Positions 14,304-21,609 of a stretch of 22,257 nt of DNA are shown here, piece after piece. The position numbers and the translations under genes are program-made. Each line of letters begins with the position of its first letter. The stretch's first letter is position 1. The notes under the pieces are model-generated. The model had not been told where the DNA came from. It saw only the letters and a program-made list of their open reading frames with translations, and made no database searches. Source of the stretch: a virus; the IMG/VR virus record IMGVR_UViG_3300032223_000149, positions 1 to 22,257 of that record; one strand, 5' to 3'.

Positions 14304-14848
14304 TATGCTGCCCTCACCATTGCTGCTTGGAAATATGTACTAGCTACACCTGAACCTATTGTGCTATTTGCACCAACAATTGCATACGCTTCAACATAAT
14401 CGGTTGAACCATTCATAAAAATAAGAGCTGAAATTGTAGTAACCACTACGCTAACATTATTGTAGTTCCCTGTCTTAAAAGAACTTCCATTTTTATATAA
14501 ATAAATAGCTGCCGCTATTGCAGAACCAGTAGAAAATGCGGCGTTAAATTGATAATAACCAGCAATTTGTGGTGTAAATCTATTAGTTAAATCGCCGTTG
14601 GTTACTACTGTTCCTGAACTAAAAGCAGACGCTGTATCAAATTCTTTTGTTTGAAAACTTATTTTTGTAGCAGTTGAAGCTGTAATGGCTTGACCAGAAC
14701 TCTGATAAGCGCTAAACGCTGGCCCGTTTACCGCAAGTGTTGCCGTAAGGTCAGGCAGCGTCAGAACTTGGGTATTGTTTGTATTAGGTGCGGCAATGGT
14801 CAGCGTGCCTGTGCCTGCTGCGTTGCCTTGGATTTTTACTACGCTCAT
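14303..14848 (-). CDS. Fibre protein with C1q/TNF-like domain (181 aa)
   Basis: The N-terminal 45 residues form a common phage fibre lead-in (MSVVKIQGNAAGTGTLTIAA, TQVLTLPDLTATLAVNGP). From FSAYQSSGQAITASTATKIS onward comes a jelly-roll type domain: FQTKEFDTASAF, FTPQIAGYYQFNAAFSTGSA, AAIYLYKNGSSFKTGNYN, TDYVEAYAIVGAN. This matches C1q-like domains seen on phage and bacterial adhesins. The likely role is a trimeric, receptor-contacting tip. The start has AAGGA upstream, overlapping the end region of the previous gene. The stop overlaps the remnant ATG (TAATG). Confidence 0.82.
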   Translation of the reverse strand: MSVVKIQGNAAGTGTLTIAAPNTNNTQVLTLPDLTATLAVNGPAFSAYQSSGQAITASTATKISFQTKEFDTASAFSSGTVVTNGDLTNRFTPQIAGYYQFNAAFSTGSAIAAAIYLYKNGSSFKTGNYNNVSVVVTTISALIFMNGSTDYVEAYAIVGANSTIGSGVASTYFQAAMVRAA

Positions 14849-14857
14849 ATTATTTCC

Positions 14858-14980
14858 TTAAACGACTGTCCAAACTGAACCCGTTGGAACGGTTACGGTA
14901 ACGCCAGTGTTAATTGACACAGGGCCAAAAGTACCAGCGTTGTAATTAGTAGTAATGGTGTAGTCCGTAGTCACCGTTTG
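14858..14980 (-). repeat. Duplicated C-terminal fibre tail, copy A
   Basis: Encodes TDYTITTNYNAGTFGPVSIN TGVTVTVP then TGSVWTVV. It is related in DNA and protein to 15494-15616; both end with the same coding bases just before the stop. Confidence 0.8.
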
Positions 14981-15478
14981 ACCATTTTGGATAAAAACTT
15001 GATCTGCTCCACCACCTGTAGCGCCACCGCCTACGCTTGTCCAGGTTGTTCCATTGTAGCCTTCAAACTTTGTGTTATCGCTATTAAAACGGATGTAACC
15101 AGAAGCGCCCGTAGGCCGTTGCGCCGTTGTTCCTACGGGAAGCAAAACCGCATCCGTAGAACTAATTGCTAGTTTTACCGCTGGAGAACTTGTCCCAATG
15201 CCTAAGTTTGTGCCGGTAAAAGTTAACCCCGTGGTTGAAGTTAGCGTAGTTGAACTGTTGGCAAAAAGAATGGTGTTTGGCGTATAAGAAGTTATCCCCG
15301 TGCCGCCACCAGCTACACCTAACGTAGCAAACGATAAAACGCCGCTTCCGTTTGTCAATAAAGCCTGACCATTACTGCCATCCGCGCTTGGCAGCGTGAA
15401 ATTGGTTGTGCTAGTCGTGTTAGGGCCAATTACATTAACTGCGCCACCTAACGTAGCTTGAAAAGTTAAAGTACCCAT
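14858..15478 (-). CDS. Tail-fibre protein (206 aa)
   Basis: Fibre-type motifs in order: TTNFTLPSADGSNGQALLTN, GVAGGGTGITSYTPNTILFA, NLGIGTSSPAVKLAISSTDA, LPVGTTAQRPTGASGYIRFN and NDNTKFEGYNGTTWTSV-like text (SDNTKFEGYNGTTWTSVGGG). These are repeated across many phage side fibres. The last 40 residues (TTDYTITTNYNAGTFGPVSI ... TGSVWTVV) are homologous to the C-terminus of the next gene upstream. AAAGGA lies before the ATG. Confidence 0.8.
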   Translation of the reverse strand: MGTLTFQATLGGAVNVIGPNTTSTTNFTLPSADGSNGQALLTNGSGVLSFATLGVAGGGTGITSYTPNTILFANSSTTLTSTTGLTFTGTNLGIGTSSPAVKLAISSTDAVLLPVGTTAQRPTGASGYIRFNSDNTKFEGYNGTTWTSVGGGATGGGADQVFIQNGQTVTTDYTITTNYNAGTFGPVSINTGVTVTVPTGSVWTVV

Positions 15479-15493
15479 TTTGTGTTCCTTTGA

Positions 15494-15616
15494 TTAAACG
15501 ACTGTCCAAACCGAGCCGGTAGCAATCGTGACCGTCACGCCGGTATTGACCGAAACAGGGCCAGCCGATAGGCCGTTATAACCCGCTGCAATTGTATAGC
15601 TTGTCGCCACCGTTGT
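15494..15616 (-). repeat. Duplicated C-terminal fibre tail, copy B
   Basis: Encodes TSYTIAAGYNGLSAGPVSVN TGVTVTIA then TGSVWTVV, matching copy A over about 38 residues. Confidence 0.8.
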
Positions 15617-15724
15617 GGCGTTTTGGATGATGCCGTTGGTGGAAATTTGAGTACCCGCAACCAATTCGCCCGTAGTCGGGTTGTAGTTCTCAGCTAACTG
15701 GGATAGGTTGCGGGGTATGCTCAT
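15494..15724 (-). CDS. Short tail-fibre-type protein (76 aa)
   Basis: The N-terminus MSIPRNLSQLAENYNPTTGE is an opening shared by many phage fibre genes. After a short linker it goes straight into the duplicated C-terminal tail ending TGSVWTVV. It looks like a minimal fibre made of only the attachment and tail modules. It may be a functional small component or what remains after deletion of a central domain. The start overlaps the upstream stop (ATGA at 15721-15724); the ribosome site is weak, which suggests translational coupling. Confidence 0.75.
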   Translation of the reverse strand: MSIPRNLSQLAENYNPTTGELVAGTQISTNGIIQNATTVATSYTIAAGYNGLSAGPVSVNTGVTVTIATGSVWTVV

Positions 15725-16011
15725 ACTTCAGTCCATTGGCAAGTTTGTTCGTCTAAGACGTAATTACCGTCTGGTTTAGGTGGAATAAACGCATCTCTTT
15801 GTGGGTCGTAGGTGTATCCAATTCCTGCGTAATTCTTACGAAACGGCGTGCCGCCTAACATATGTTGACCCGCTACAGTGTTGTAACTAGTTTTTTTCCA
15901 GATAGTTCCAGTCATTTCATGGTATATAGCCTCTCCATCAAGAGGTTCATCAACACCCACAATAACTCGAGTAACAATGTTGTTTTCGTCAATTTCTGCA
16001 AAATGTGCCAT
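15721..16011 (-). CDS. Conserved phage protein of the fibre region (96 aa)
   Basis: The sequence MAHFAEIDENNIVTRVIVGV, then GTIWKKTSYNTVAG, GTPFRKNYAGIGYTYDPQRD, AFIPPKPDGNYVLDEQTCQW is a pattern I associate with a conserved small protein found among tail genes of marine and freshwater phages. Its biochemical role is unknown. A virion component or fibre accessory is plausible from position. The upstream region is AT-rich with no clear Shine-Dalgarno; the upstream stop is 6 bases away. Confidence 0.78.
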   Translation of the reverse strand: MAHFAEIDENNIVTRVIVGVDEPLDGEAIYHEMTGTIWKKTSYNTVAGQHMLGGTPFRKNYAGIGYTYDPQRDAFIPPKPDGNYVLDEQTCQWTEV

Positions 16012-16016
16012 ATTAT

Positions 16017-17024
16017 TTATATCGGTGTAAACGATCCGCTGTTCTTAAATATATGGGTGACGTAACCGCCGCTAACATTTATTATGTCGCCACCGGTGGC
16101 TAAAGCTGCTGCTGCTGGGTATTTAATAATGACTACACCTTTACCTCCGTTGCCGCTTACCGAATTTCCTGTTCCAGTATGACACGCGCCGCCGCCACCA
16201 GAGCCGGTATAAACTTGACCAGCGCCGGGAAAATTTCCTGAAGTATAAATAGCGCCAGCACCACCACCCGCAGAACCCGGTGCAATACTTCCACCACTAC
16301 CTAAATTAGCATCTCTACTGCCTCCTCCTCCACCTGCAAATTGCACTTCTGCTCCAGTGACATAACCCACACTAGAACTTGTTGCAAGAGTAGTACTTAT
16401 TAAAGACGCTAAATTAGTGCCGATACCGCCCGTACCGGCAGGGGATGTTGTACCCACACCAGACGTTCCTGCGGCTCCAGAACCTCCTCCACCGCCGCCG
16501 TAACCTGCTGCTGTAGAGCCAAGACCACCAGCAAATCCTTGTCCACTGGTTCCTGCTGCATTTGTATTGGTTTCTGCCCCGCCGCCTCCACCTGAACCAC
16601 CAGATAATGGGCCGGGATTACCACTAAAGAATGCGCCGCCCCTACCGCCTCCTACTGTAGAGATAGATAGCCCCGTTCCAATAAGAGATGATGTGTTTCC
16701 GTTAGTAGGAGTGGAAGCACTACCCGCACCGCCAGCACCAACGATTACCGCATACGCGCCCGATCCCGCTGGAACTGTAAATGCCGTACCGCCGTTATTG
16801 GTTAATAAACCACCCGCGCCGCCGCCGCCGCCGTAATAATAAGAACCACCCGCGCCGCCTCCAGCAACAACTAAATATGTTGCGTTAATTGCGTTAGCAT
16901 TGGGCCATGCTCCTGTTTGCTGCGCTTGTAATTGATCAGATGTTTTCCAAATTCCAGCAGCAGCGCTAGAAGAATTTGTTGCCACAATTGGCGACATTAC
17001 AGAAGCCTTATATCTAGTAGACAT
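16017..17024 (-). CDS. Glycine-rich adhesin / tail fibre (335 aa)
   Basis: After MSTRYKASVMSPIVATNSSS and GIWKTSDQLQAQQTGAWPNA, the central 220 residues are dominated by Gly-rich runs (YGGGGGAGGLL, GGSGGGGGAETN, GYGGGGGGSGAAG, FAGGGGGSRDANLGSGG). A closing cap follows (GGKGVVIIKYPAAAALATGG, ISG-like NVSGGYVTHIFKNSGSFTPI). Glycine-rich phage adhesins of this kind can fold as polyglycine-II bundles, as shown for phage S16 gp38, with loops that bind the receptor. The call as adhesin is from composition and context. The start overlaps the upstream stop (TAATG). Confidence 0.8.
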   Translation of the reverse strand: MSTRYKASVMSPIVATNSSSAAAGIWKTSDQLQAQQTGAWPNANAINATYLVVAGGGAGGSYYYGGGGGAGGLLTNNGGTAFTVPAGSGAYAVIVGAGGAGSASTPTNGNTSSLIGTGLSISTVGGGRGGAFFSGNPGPLSGGSGGGGGAETNTNAAGTSGQGFAGGLGSTAAGYGGGGGGSGAAGTSGVGTTSPAGTGGIGTNLASLISTTLATSSSVGYVTGAEVQFAGGGGGSRDANLGSGGSIAPGSAGGGAGAIYTSGNFPGAGQVYTGSGGGGACHTGTGNSVSGNGGKGVVIIKYPAAAALATGGDIINVSGGYVTHIFKNSGSFTPI

Positions 17025-17395
17025 TAGGTAATAGCCTCATACGATGCCGTTAATTCAATTGCGCTTGCAGTTCCAACAGTCACCACAATAGACTGCGCTT
17101 CACCTAAGTAAAAGGCCGTGCTTTTGTCCACAATCACAATCGCGGCGTTGATCGGCACAGTTACTTGATAAATTAAACGATAGTTTGTACCTGCTCCAGC
17201 CGCTGCGCTATTAATTGCCACAGTTACAGTTGCCGCAGAGCCGGTTACATTTGCTGCAACAATGTTATCAATCTTATTAACCGTATTAGAAGCAGGCGTA
17301 AGCGCAGTCCAAGTTGTAGCCGATGTGGTGCTTGGGATTAAATAAGACGTATTTCCGTAAATGGATGTTACGTTGACGATATTTGGATTTGCCAT
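17024..17395 (-). CDS. Small conserved virion-type protein (123 aa)
   Basis: MANPNIVNVTSIYGNTSYLI opens an all-beta domain with DNIVAANVTGSAATVTVAIN, YQVTVPINAAIVIVDKSTAF and YLGEAQSIVVTVGTASAIEL. From memory this is a frequent structural protein of aquatic phages, encoded near fibre genes and with an immunoglobulin-like feel. Its role in the virion is not known to me. GAGG lies before the ATG. Confidence 0.78.
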   Translation of the reverse strand: MANPNIVNVTSIYGNTSYLIPSTTSATTWTALTPASNTVNKIDNIVAANVTGSAATVTVAINSAAAGAGTNYRLIYQVTVPINAAIVIVDKSTAFYLGEAQSIVVTVGTASAIELTASYEAIT

Positions 17396-17404
17396 TTTTT
17401 AACC

Positions 17405-20281
17405 TCAATATCCGAAGATCATCGCCATTGCGATACTCTTGCCCGTTGTAATTCCTGTGATAGCCGTGGTGATAACCAAGGCCTCTACGATGTCGCCTAC
17501 CGCGCAAGCCACGTTAAGGGTAAAACCTGTTCCGCTTGTGGCTGTGTAATCAGAGCCGGTTAACAACACGCCATTAACGTAGATTTGAAGGTAGCCAACC
17601 GCATAAGTTACCGTAAAAGCCGTTTGTCCTGCCGTAGCGGTAAAGGTTGTCCGAGTGTAGGCGCTTGCACCACCAGACGCATTTATCGTAACCGCGCCTG
17701 TGCCGCCAGCCGGTGAAATTGTGACGTTTGTACCCGCAACTATTTGTGATACGCCACCCGATGCTGCCGCCCAAGATGCCGTAGTGCCGTTAGAGGTCAG
17801 AACGTAGCCGTTTGCACCGATGCCTAATCGAGTGGCGCTATTTGTGCCGTTTCCGATGATTAGGTCGCCGGTGGTTGTGATGGGCGATAAAGCGTTGAAC
17901 GCTGCGCCTGCCGTGGTTTGACCTGTGCCGCCGTTTGCGATAGCCACCGTTCCCGTTACGTTAGCAGCATTCCCGCTAATATTGCCGCTTACTTGAGAGC
18001 CTGGCAGACTCAATGCGCTTAATGTGGTTAACGTGCTATTACTAGAGGCCGTGATATTTGCCGCTGTTCCCGTGGTGTTTTGGTTTAGCGTAGGAACATC
18101 AGCCGCTTGAATAGCCGACATTAAAACGTTTGTTCCATTACCCCGTAGGTAATAACCCGATGTCGTAGCCCCTGCAAACGCATTCATTGCCGTTTGTTGA
18201 GTGCTTGCACCCGACCCGCCATTAGCAATAGCCACAACGCCGGTAACATTTCCTGCCGTGGTTGCCGATGTCGCCGTAGACGCATTACCCGTCAAAGCGC
18301 CCACAAAAGTCGTAGAAGTGACCGAAGTTAAGCCAGCAATGGTTGTTGCAGTCCCGCCAAGGCTAACCGCAGTTGACCCGATTGTGATGCTGGAGTTAGT
18401 CAGCGCCCCATTAGGAATGTTTGTCAGGCTTGCGCCAGAACCGCTAAACACCGTTGCCGACAATGTGCCGGTGGACGGGACATATTGATATTTCGTTGAA
18501 CTGGTGTACTCAGTCGATAAAGTCCCGCTAGTGACAGAAGCAAACAAAGGATAACGGGTCGTAGCGGTAGTCGTATCGTCCGTAATCGTAATTGCGGAAG
18601 TAGGCGTTGTCCAAGTCGGCGTACCCGAAGCATTAGACGTTAAGACTTGCCCAGAAGTGCCCGCCGCAGTAAACGCATAAGACGTACCCGTGCCATACGC
18701 AACCGTGCCAGCAGTCGGAGTCGCTGTACCATTTGTTCCCCCGTTCGCAATTGGTAGCGTCCCTGTTACGCCGGTTGTTAAGGGTAAACCCGTGCCATTT
18801 GTCAGCGTTACAGAAGTTGGAGTGCCTAAAACAGGCGTTATTAATGTGGGACTAGTAGAAAGTACATTACTTCCAGAGCCGGTGCTGCTTGTTACGCCCG
18901 TGCCGCCCGATGCGACAGGCAAAGTGCCGGTGGTTAACGCCGAAGTTGACGTAGCGTAAACCGCGCCGCCCGAAGTAAATGTGGTTAGTCCCGTGCCACC
19001 ATTGCCGGTGTTTAATGTGCCAGCCAGCGTAATTGCGCCGTTTGTAGCCGAACTAGGGGTAAACCCTGTAGTTCCTGCGCTAAAACTTGTGACCGCTACG
19101 CCAGAAACAGATGACCATGCGGGTAAACCCGAGGAAACAGTTAAGACTTGTCCTGCCGAACCAATGCCCAACATTGCAGTCGTAGCCGATGCAGATTGAT
19201 AGGGAAGTGAGCCAGCCGCGCCGCCTGCAAGGTTTGTCGCCGTGGTTGCGGTGGTTGCCGAGCCTGCGGTTGTAGCCGAAGTCGCGGTAGCTGCATTTCC
19301 ACCAATAGATAAACCGCTTGCAGTGCCTGTTAAACCCGTGCCAGGGCCGCTAAATTGAGTGGCTGCGGTGATAGTGCTGCCACCAACCGTAGAACCGCTA
19401 ATTGGCGTTCCTGTGATTGAGCCGCCCGTAATGGATACGTTGTTTGCGTTTTGGGTGGACATTGTGCCCAGCCCCGAAACTTGCGTATTTGCAATGGCAA
19501 TTGCGGTGTTTGATGCGCTAGTTACTTGCCCTTGGGCGTTTATCGCTAATGTTGGAACACTTGAGGAAGTGCCATAAGAAGCCGCGCTAACTCCAGTATT
19601 GGCAATACTAAATGTGTAACTTGCAAGGCTTAGACCCGTTCCCGCAAAATAAGATGTTGCGCTGGCAAGTTGCGACCATGTGATATTGGTAACGCCTAAC
19701 GTTCCGCTTGTGGGGATAGTACACGCCCAACCCGAGTTTTGTTGCGTTGCACCATTTTGGATAAAGGTAAACGCAGATACAAGCGAAGCGTAAGTGTTTG
19801 CATCAGTTGACCGTGACCAAGCGCCTGTTGCCGCAACATAAATGCCGTTTTCCGTTTGATTGGTTTGGTTTTTTACCAATACCCTATCACCTACCAAAGT
19901 GGTGTAACCATCAATGGTTTGCAGGCCAGAAAGCGTAATGTTTATGGTTGTTGTTACCTGACATTCCGCTTTTATTTGATAGCCTTGGACGCTCATGTCC
20001 ACATAGGCTTTGTTTACTAAGTCCGTTGCGCCCGATGCAGTAGTTGAAACCGTGCCGGTGGTTGTTGCAATGTTAGTAAAAACGCCCGTTGACGGGGTTG
20101 TAGCGCCGATTGTGCTGCTATCAATCGTGCTGCTTGTAATGTGTAGACCTGATTGGTCTGGTGAAATTGTCGCCGTAAATGGCTGACCCTGCCCGATAAA
20201 CGTTTGGAACGTATTGTCCAGATTAAACAATGCCTGTACAGGCAGGATGTTTTGGTCTATCGTTTTAGCAGGGTCAGACAT
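17405..20281 (-). CDS. Long tail fibre, 958 aa
   Basis: This is the largest gene in the window. The N-terminus (NILPVQALFNLDNTFQTFIG) may attach to the virion. Next comes a domain with DLVNKAYVDMSVQGYQIKAE, GYTTLVGDRVLVKNQTNQTE and NGIYVAATGAWSRSTDANTY, common in phage fibres. The shaft is Thr/Ser/Gly/Ala-rich with repeated GTL/GTV-x-IANGG[TS]G units. The end is FTATAGQTAFTVTYAVGYLQ, IYVNGVLLTGSDYTATSG, a typical C-terminal fibre domain. The trimeric shaft and distal receptor tip are inferred. It ends 10 bases before the next gene. Confidence 0.88.
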   Translation of the reverse strand: MSDPAKTIDQNILPVQALFNLDNTFQTFIGQGQPFTATISPDQSGLHITSSTIDSSTIGATTPSTGVFTNIATTTGTVSTTASGATDLVNKAYVDMSVQGYQIKAECQVTTTINITLSGLQTIDGYTTLVGDRVLVKNQTNQTENGIYVAATGAWSRSTDANTYASLVSAFTFIQNGATQQNSGWACTIPTSGTLGVTNITWSQLASATSYFAGTGLSLASYTFSIANTGVSAASYGTSSSVPTLAINAQGQVTSASNTAIAIANTQVSGLGTMSTQNANNVSITGGSITGTPISGSTVGGSTITAATQFSGPGTGLTGTASGLSIGGNAATATSATTAGSATTATTATNLAGGAAGSLPYQSASATTAMLGIGSAGQVLTVSSGLPAWSSVSGVAVTSFSAGTTGFTPSSATNGAITLAGTLNTGNGGTGLTTFTSGGAVYATSTSALTTGTLPVASGGTGVTSSTGSGSNVLSTSPTLITPVLGTPTSVTLTNGTGLPLTTGVTGTLPIANGGTNGTATPTAGTVAYGTGTSYAFTAAGTSGQVLTSNASGTPTWTTPTSAITITDDTTTATTRYPLFASVTSGTLSTEYTSSTKYQYVPSTGTLSATVFSGSGASLTNIPNGALTNSSITIGSTAVSLGGTATTIAGLTSVTSTTFVGALTGNASTATSATTAGNVTGVVAIANGGSGASTQQTAMNAFAGATTSGYYLRGNGTNVLMSAIQAADVPTLNQNTTGTAANITASSNSTLTTLSALSLPGSQVSGNISGNAANVTGTVAIANGGTGQTTAGAAFNALSPITTTGDLIIGNGTNSATRLGIGANGYVLTSNGTTASWAAASGGVSQIVAGTNVTISPAGGTGAVTINASGGASAYTRTTFTATAGQTAFTVTYAVGYLQIYVNGVLLTGSDYTATSGTGFTLNVACAVGDIVEALVITTAITGITTGKSIAMAMIFGY

Positions 20282-20282
20282 A

Positions 20283-20627
20283 TTAGCTTTGATCGCCGAC
20301 AGGGGTTACATAAACCAATGAAGGGCCAGCCGCCGCGCCAATCATGCGAACATAAAAAGGCACAGTTGGGCAAGCCAGCACAATGGGCGAACTCATTGCA
20401 GCGGGAAGCAGAAAGTCGCCAGGCGTACCAGACACCGGCAACACAGCAGCCCCTACGTTAGCATCCCCCATTTTGACCGCAACGGCGACAGCGCCGGTGT
20501 TTAAGAACGAAGCAAAGTTAACTTGGTCGTTCGTTTGGTCTTCAACAATGGTTGCCGTAGTAGATGATGCTGTCACAGAAATAGCGGTTGTTTTACCCGC
20601 TAACCGTAAGACAGACGTATTAGCCAT
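20283..20627 (-). CDS. Small hypothetical structural protein (114 aa)
   Basis: MANTSVLRLAGKTTAISVTA, TIVEDQTNDQVNFASFLNTG, VAVKMGDANVGAAVLP and FLLPAAMSSPIVLACPTVPF describe a compact all-beta protein without charge clusters or membrane segments. It resembles small capsid- or fibre-associated phage proteins, but I cannot name a family. It has no clear Shine-Dalgarno and starts 3 bases after the upstream stop, so coupling is likely. One base separates it from the long fibre start. Confidence 0.72.
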   Translation of the reverse strand: MANTSVLRLAGKTTAISVTASSTTATIVEDQTNDQVNFASFLNTGAVAVAVKMGDANVGAAVLPVSGTPGDFLLPAAMSSPIVLACPTVPFYVRMIGAAAGPSLVYVTPVGDQS

Positions 20628-20629
20628 GA

Positions 20630-21070
20630 TTAAAGTTGGGCAACGTGAACGATGCCAAAATTAAGAGTCAAGGCTTCACTTAAAGAGCCGCCGCTTGCGT
20701 TGGAAATCACAATGGTAAATGAACCATTGGCAACTGCCGCAATTGAAAGCAAATAAGTTCCAGCAGTAGCAGCGCCAGAGGCCAATGCAACAACAGGAAT
20801 ATCGTAAGCACTAACTGCGCTATTTGTAACTACAAACGCAACTTCAGCCGCCGCTGCAAGTGCCGCATTGTTTGTCACAATTTGGCCTGCTGCTGCATTG
20901 ATTGTTACGCCAGTAGATTTGCTAGTCGCCTGAGTGACAGAAGAAACGGCAGTAGTAGGGCTACCAGTGGTGTAACCCATTTGGCCTGTTACAGAATTTA
21001 CTAGGGAATAGTTGGCATCGATAATATCTTGGTCAAGATATGCTGCGCCAATTGCTTGGGAGTTTGACAT
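20630..21070 (-). CDS. Conserved structural protein, possibly head fibre (146 aa)
   Basis: The central part, TQATSKSTGVTINAAAGQIV, TNNAALAAAAEVAFVVTNSA, GSFTIVISNASGGSLSEALT and NFGIVHVAQL, is a pattern I have seen in small phage proteins encoded beside the coat gene and sometimes annotated as head fibre or decoration proteins. The function is inferred from this and from position. It is the first gene after the terminator, with AAGGA close before the ATG and a TATAAT hexamer farther upstream. Confidence 0.75.
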   Translation of the reverse strand: MSNSQAIGAAYLDQDIIDANYSLVNSVTGQMGYTTGSPTTAVSSVTQATSKSTGVTINAAAGQIVTNNAALAAAAEVAFVVTNSAVSAYDIPVVALASGAATAGTYLLSIAAVANGSFTIVISNASGGSLSEALTLNFGIVHVAQL

Positions 21071-21126
21071 TTTGATTCCTTAAAAAAAGAATAGGTAAAT
21101 TATAAAAGAAAAGGCCACCCTGTAAT
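21071..21126 (-). promoter_or_regulatory. Candidate promoter after the terminator
   Basis: On the minus strand, ATTACA (21121-21126) and TATAAT (21099-21104) are 16 bases apart, ahead of a Shine-Dalgarno AAGGA and the ATG at 21068-21070. The -10 box is perfect but the -35 box matches TTGACA at only 4 of 6 and overlaps the terminator loop. The region is AT-rich, so chance is possible. Confidence 0.35.
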
Positions 21127-21139
21127 AGAGTGACCTTTT
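21096..21139 (-). terminator. Intrinsic terminator downstream of head genes
   Basis: Minus-strand arms at 21128-21139 (AAAAGGTCACTC) and 21109-21120 (GGGTGGCCTTTT) form a 12-base stem with two G.U pairs and a 7-base loop, followed by the T-rich run TTCTTTTATAATTT. On the plus strand the tail is not T-rich beyond the stem, so it should act on minus-strand transcripts. It separates the coat/head gene pair from all downstream late genes. Confidence 0.8.
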
Positions 21140-21148
21140 CATGGAGTC

Positions 21149-21167
21149 ATTTCAGATTAGCTGAAAT
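21149..21167 (-). repeat. Perfect 7-base inverted repeat over a stop codon
   Basis: ATTTCAG and CTGAAAT flank ATTAG, with the TAA stop of the 144-aa gene (21157-21159) in the loop. A small hairpin could form just before the terminator; its role is unknown. Confidence 0.6.
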
Positions 21168-21591
21168 CGTAGCCGTAAACGTATACGTCAAACGTAGCAC
21201 CAACAACGACTGAGGACAGTCCTGCGGTTACATTCAAGTACAGGTTTTGTACAGTTACTGCGGTGGTCGATGCCGAAGGAGCAACCAGCGACACGCCTTG
21301 AGGGGTACTCAAGTTAGCCGCAGTGATTGCGCCGTACAAGCTAGAACCACCCGAAGTAGTTGCTACGCCCAATGCCAAACCAGTAGGGGTAACCGAAGCG
21401 CCCGAATTGTTCAGATTGGTAACAATCAGACTTTGCGGCAAAAATACCGTGCTGTTTGTTACTTGGATAGCGTAGTTGCCGGTTGTGTTTGCATTTACGC
21501 CTTTGATAACACCAATGACTCGCAGAGTTTGATTGGTGGTTACATTGGACGGATGCGAAGAAACCGTAGTTGCTGGGCCTGGATTTGCCAT
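21157..21591 (-). CDS. Head-associated hypothetical protein (144 aa)
   Basis: This gene directly follows the coat protein gene (18 bases apart) and has a strong AAAGGA ribosome site. MANPGPATTVSSHPSNVTTN and TLRVIGVIKGVNANTTGNYA lead into an all-beta, Thr/Ser/Val-rich sequence ending YLNVTAGLSSVVVGATFDVY. It has no motif I recognise. A capsid decoration or stabilising role is plausible from adjacency to the coat gene and from the shared terminator-bounded transcript, but it is not shown by sequence. Confidence 0.75.
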   Translation of the reverse strand: MANPGPATTVSSHPSNVTTNQTLRVIGVIKGVNANTTGNYAIQVTNSTVFLPQSLIVTNLNNSGASVTPTGLALGVATTSGGSSLYGAITAANLSTPQGVSLVAPSASTTAVTVQNLYLNVTAGLSSVVVGATFDVYVYGYDFS

Positions 21592-21609
21592 GATAAGTTC
21601 CTTTCTTAA

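Noticed and set aside
16567-16836. Proline-rich plus-strand frame
   Set aside because: The reverse complement of Gly codons (GGN) reads as Pro (NCC); a pure shadow of the Gly-rich adhesin.
17405-20281. Diversity-generating retroelement target in the fibre genes
   Set aside because: No reverse transcriptase, template repeat or C-type-lectin end is visible in the window; it could lie outside, but nothing here supports it.
21247-21609. 120-aa plus-strand frame
   Set aside because: Arg/Ser/Cys-rich antisense product covering the 144-aa head gene, which has a strong ribosome site.
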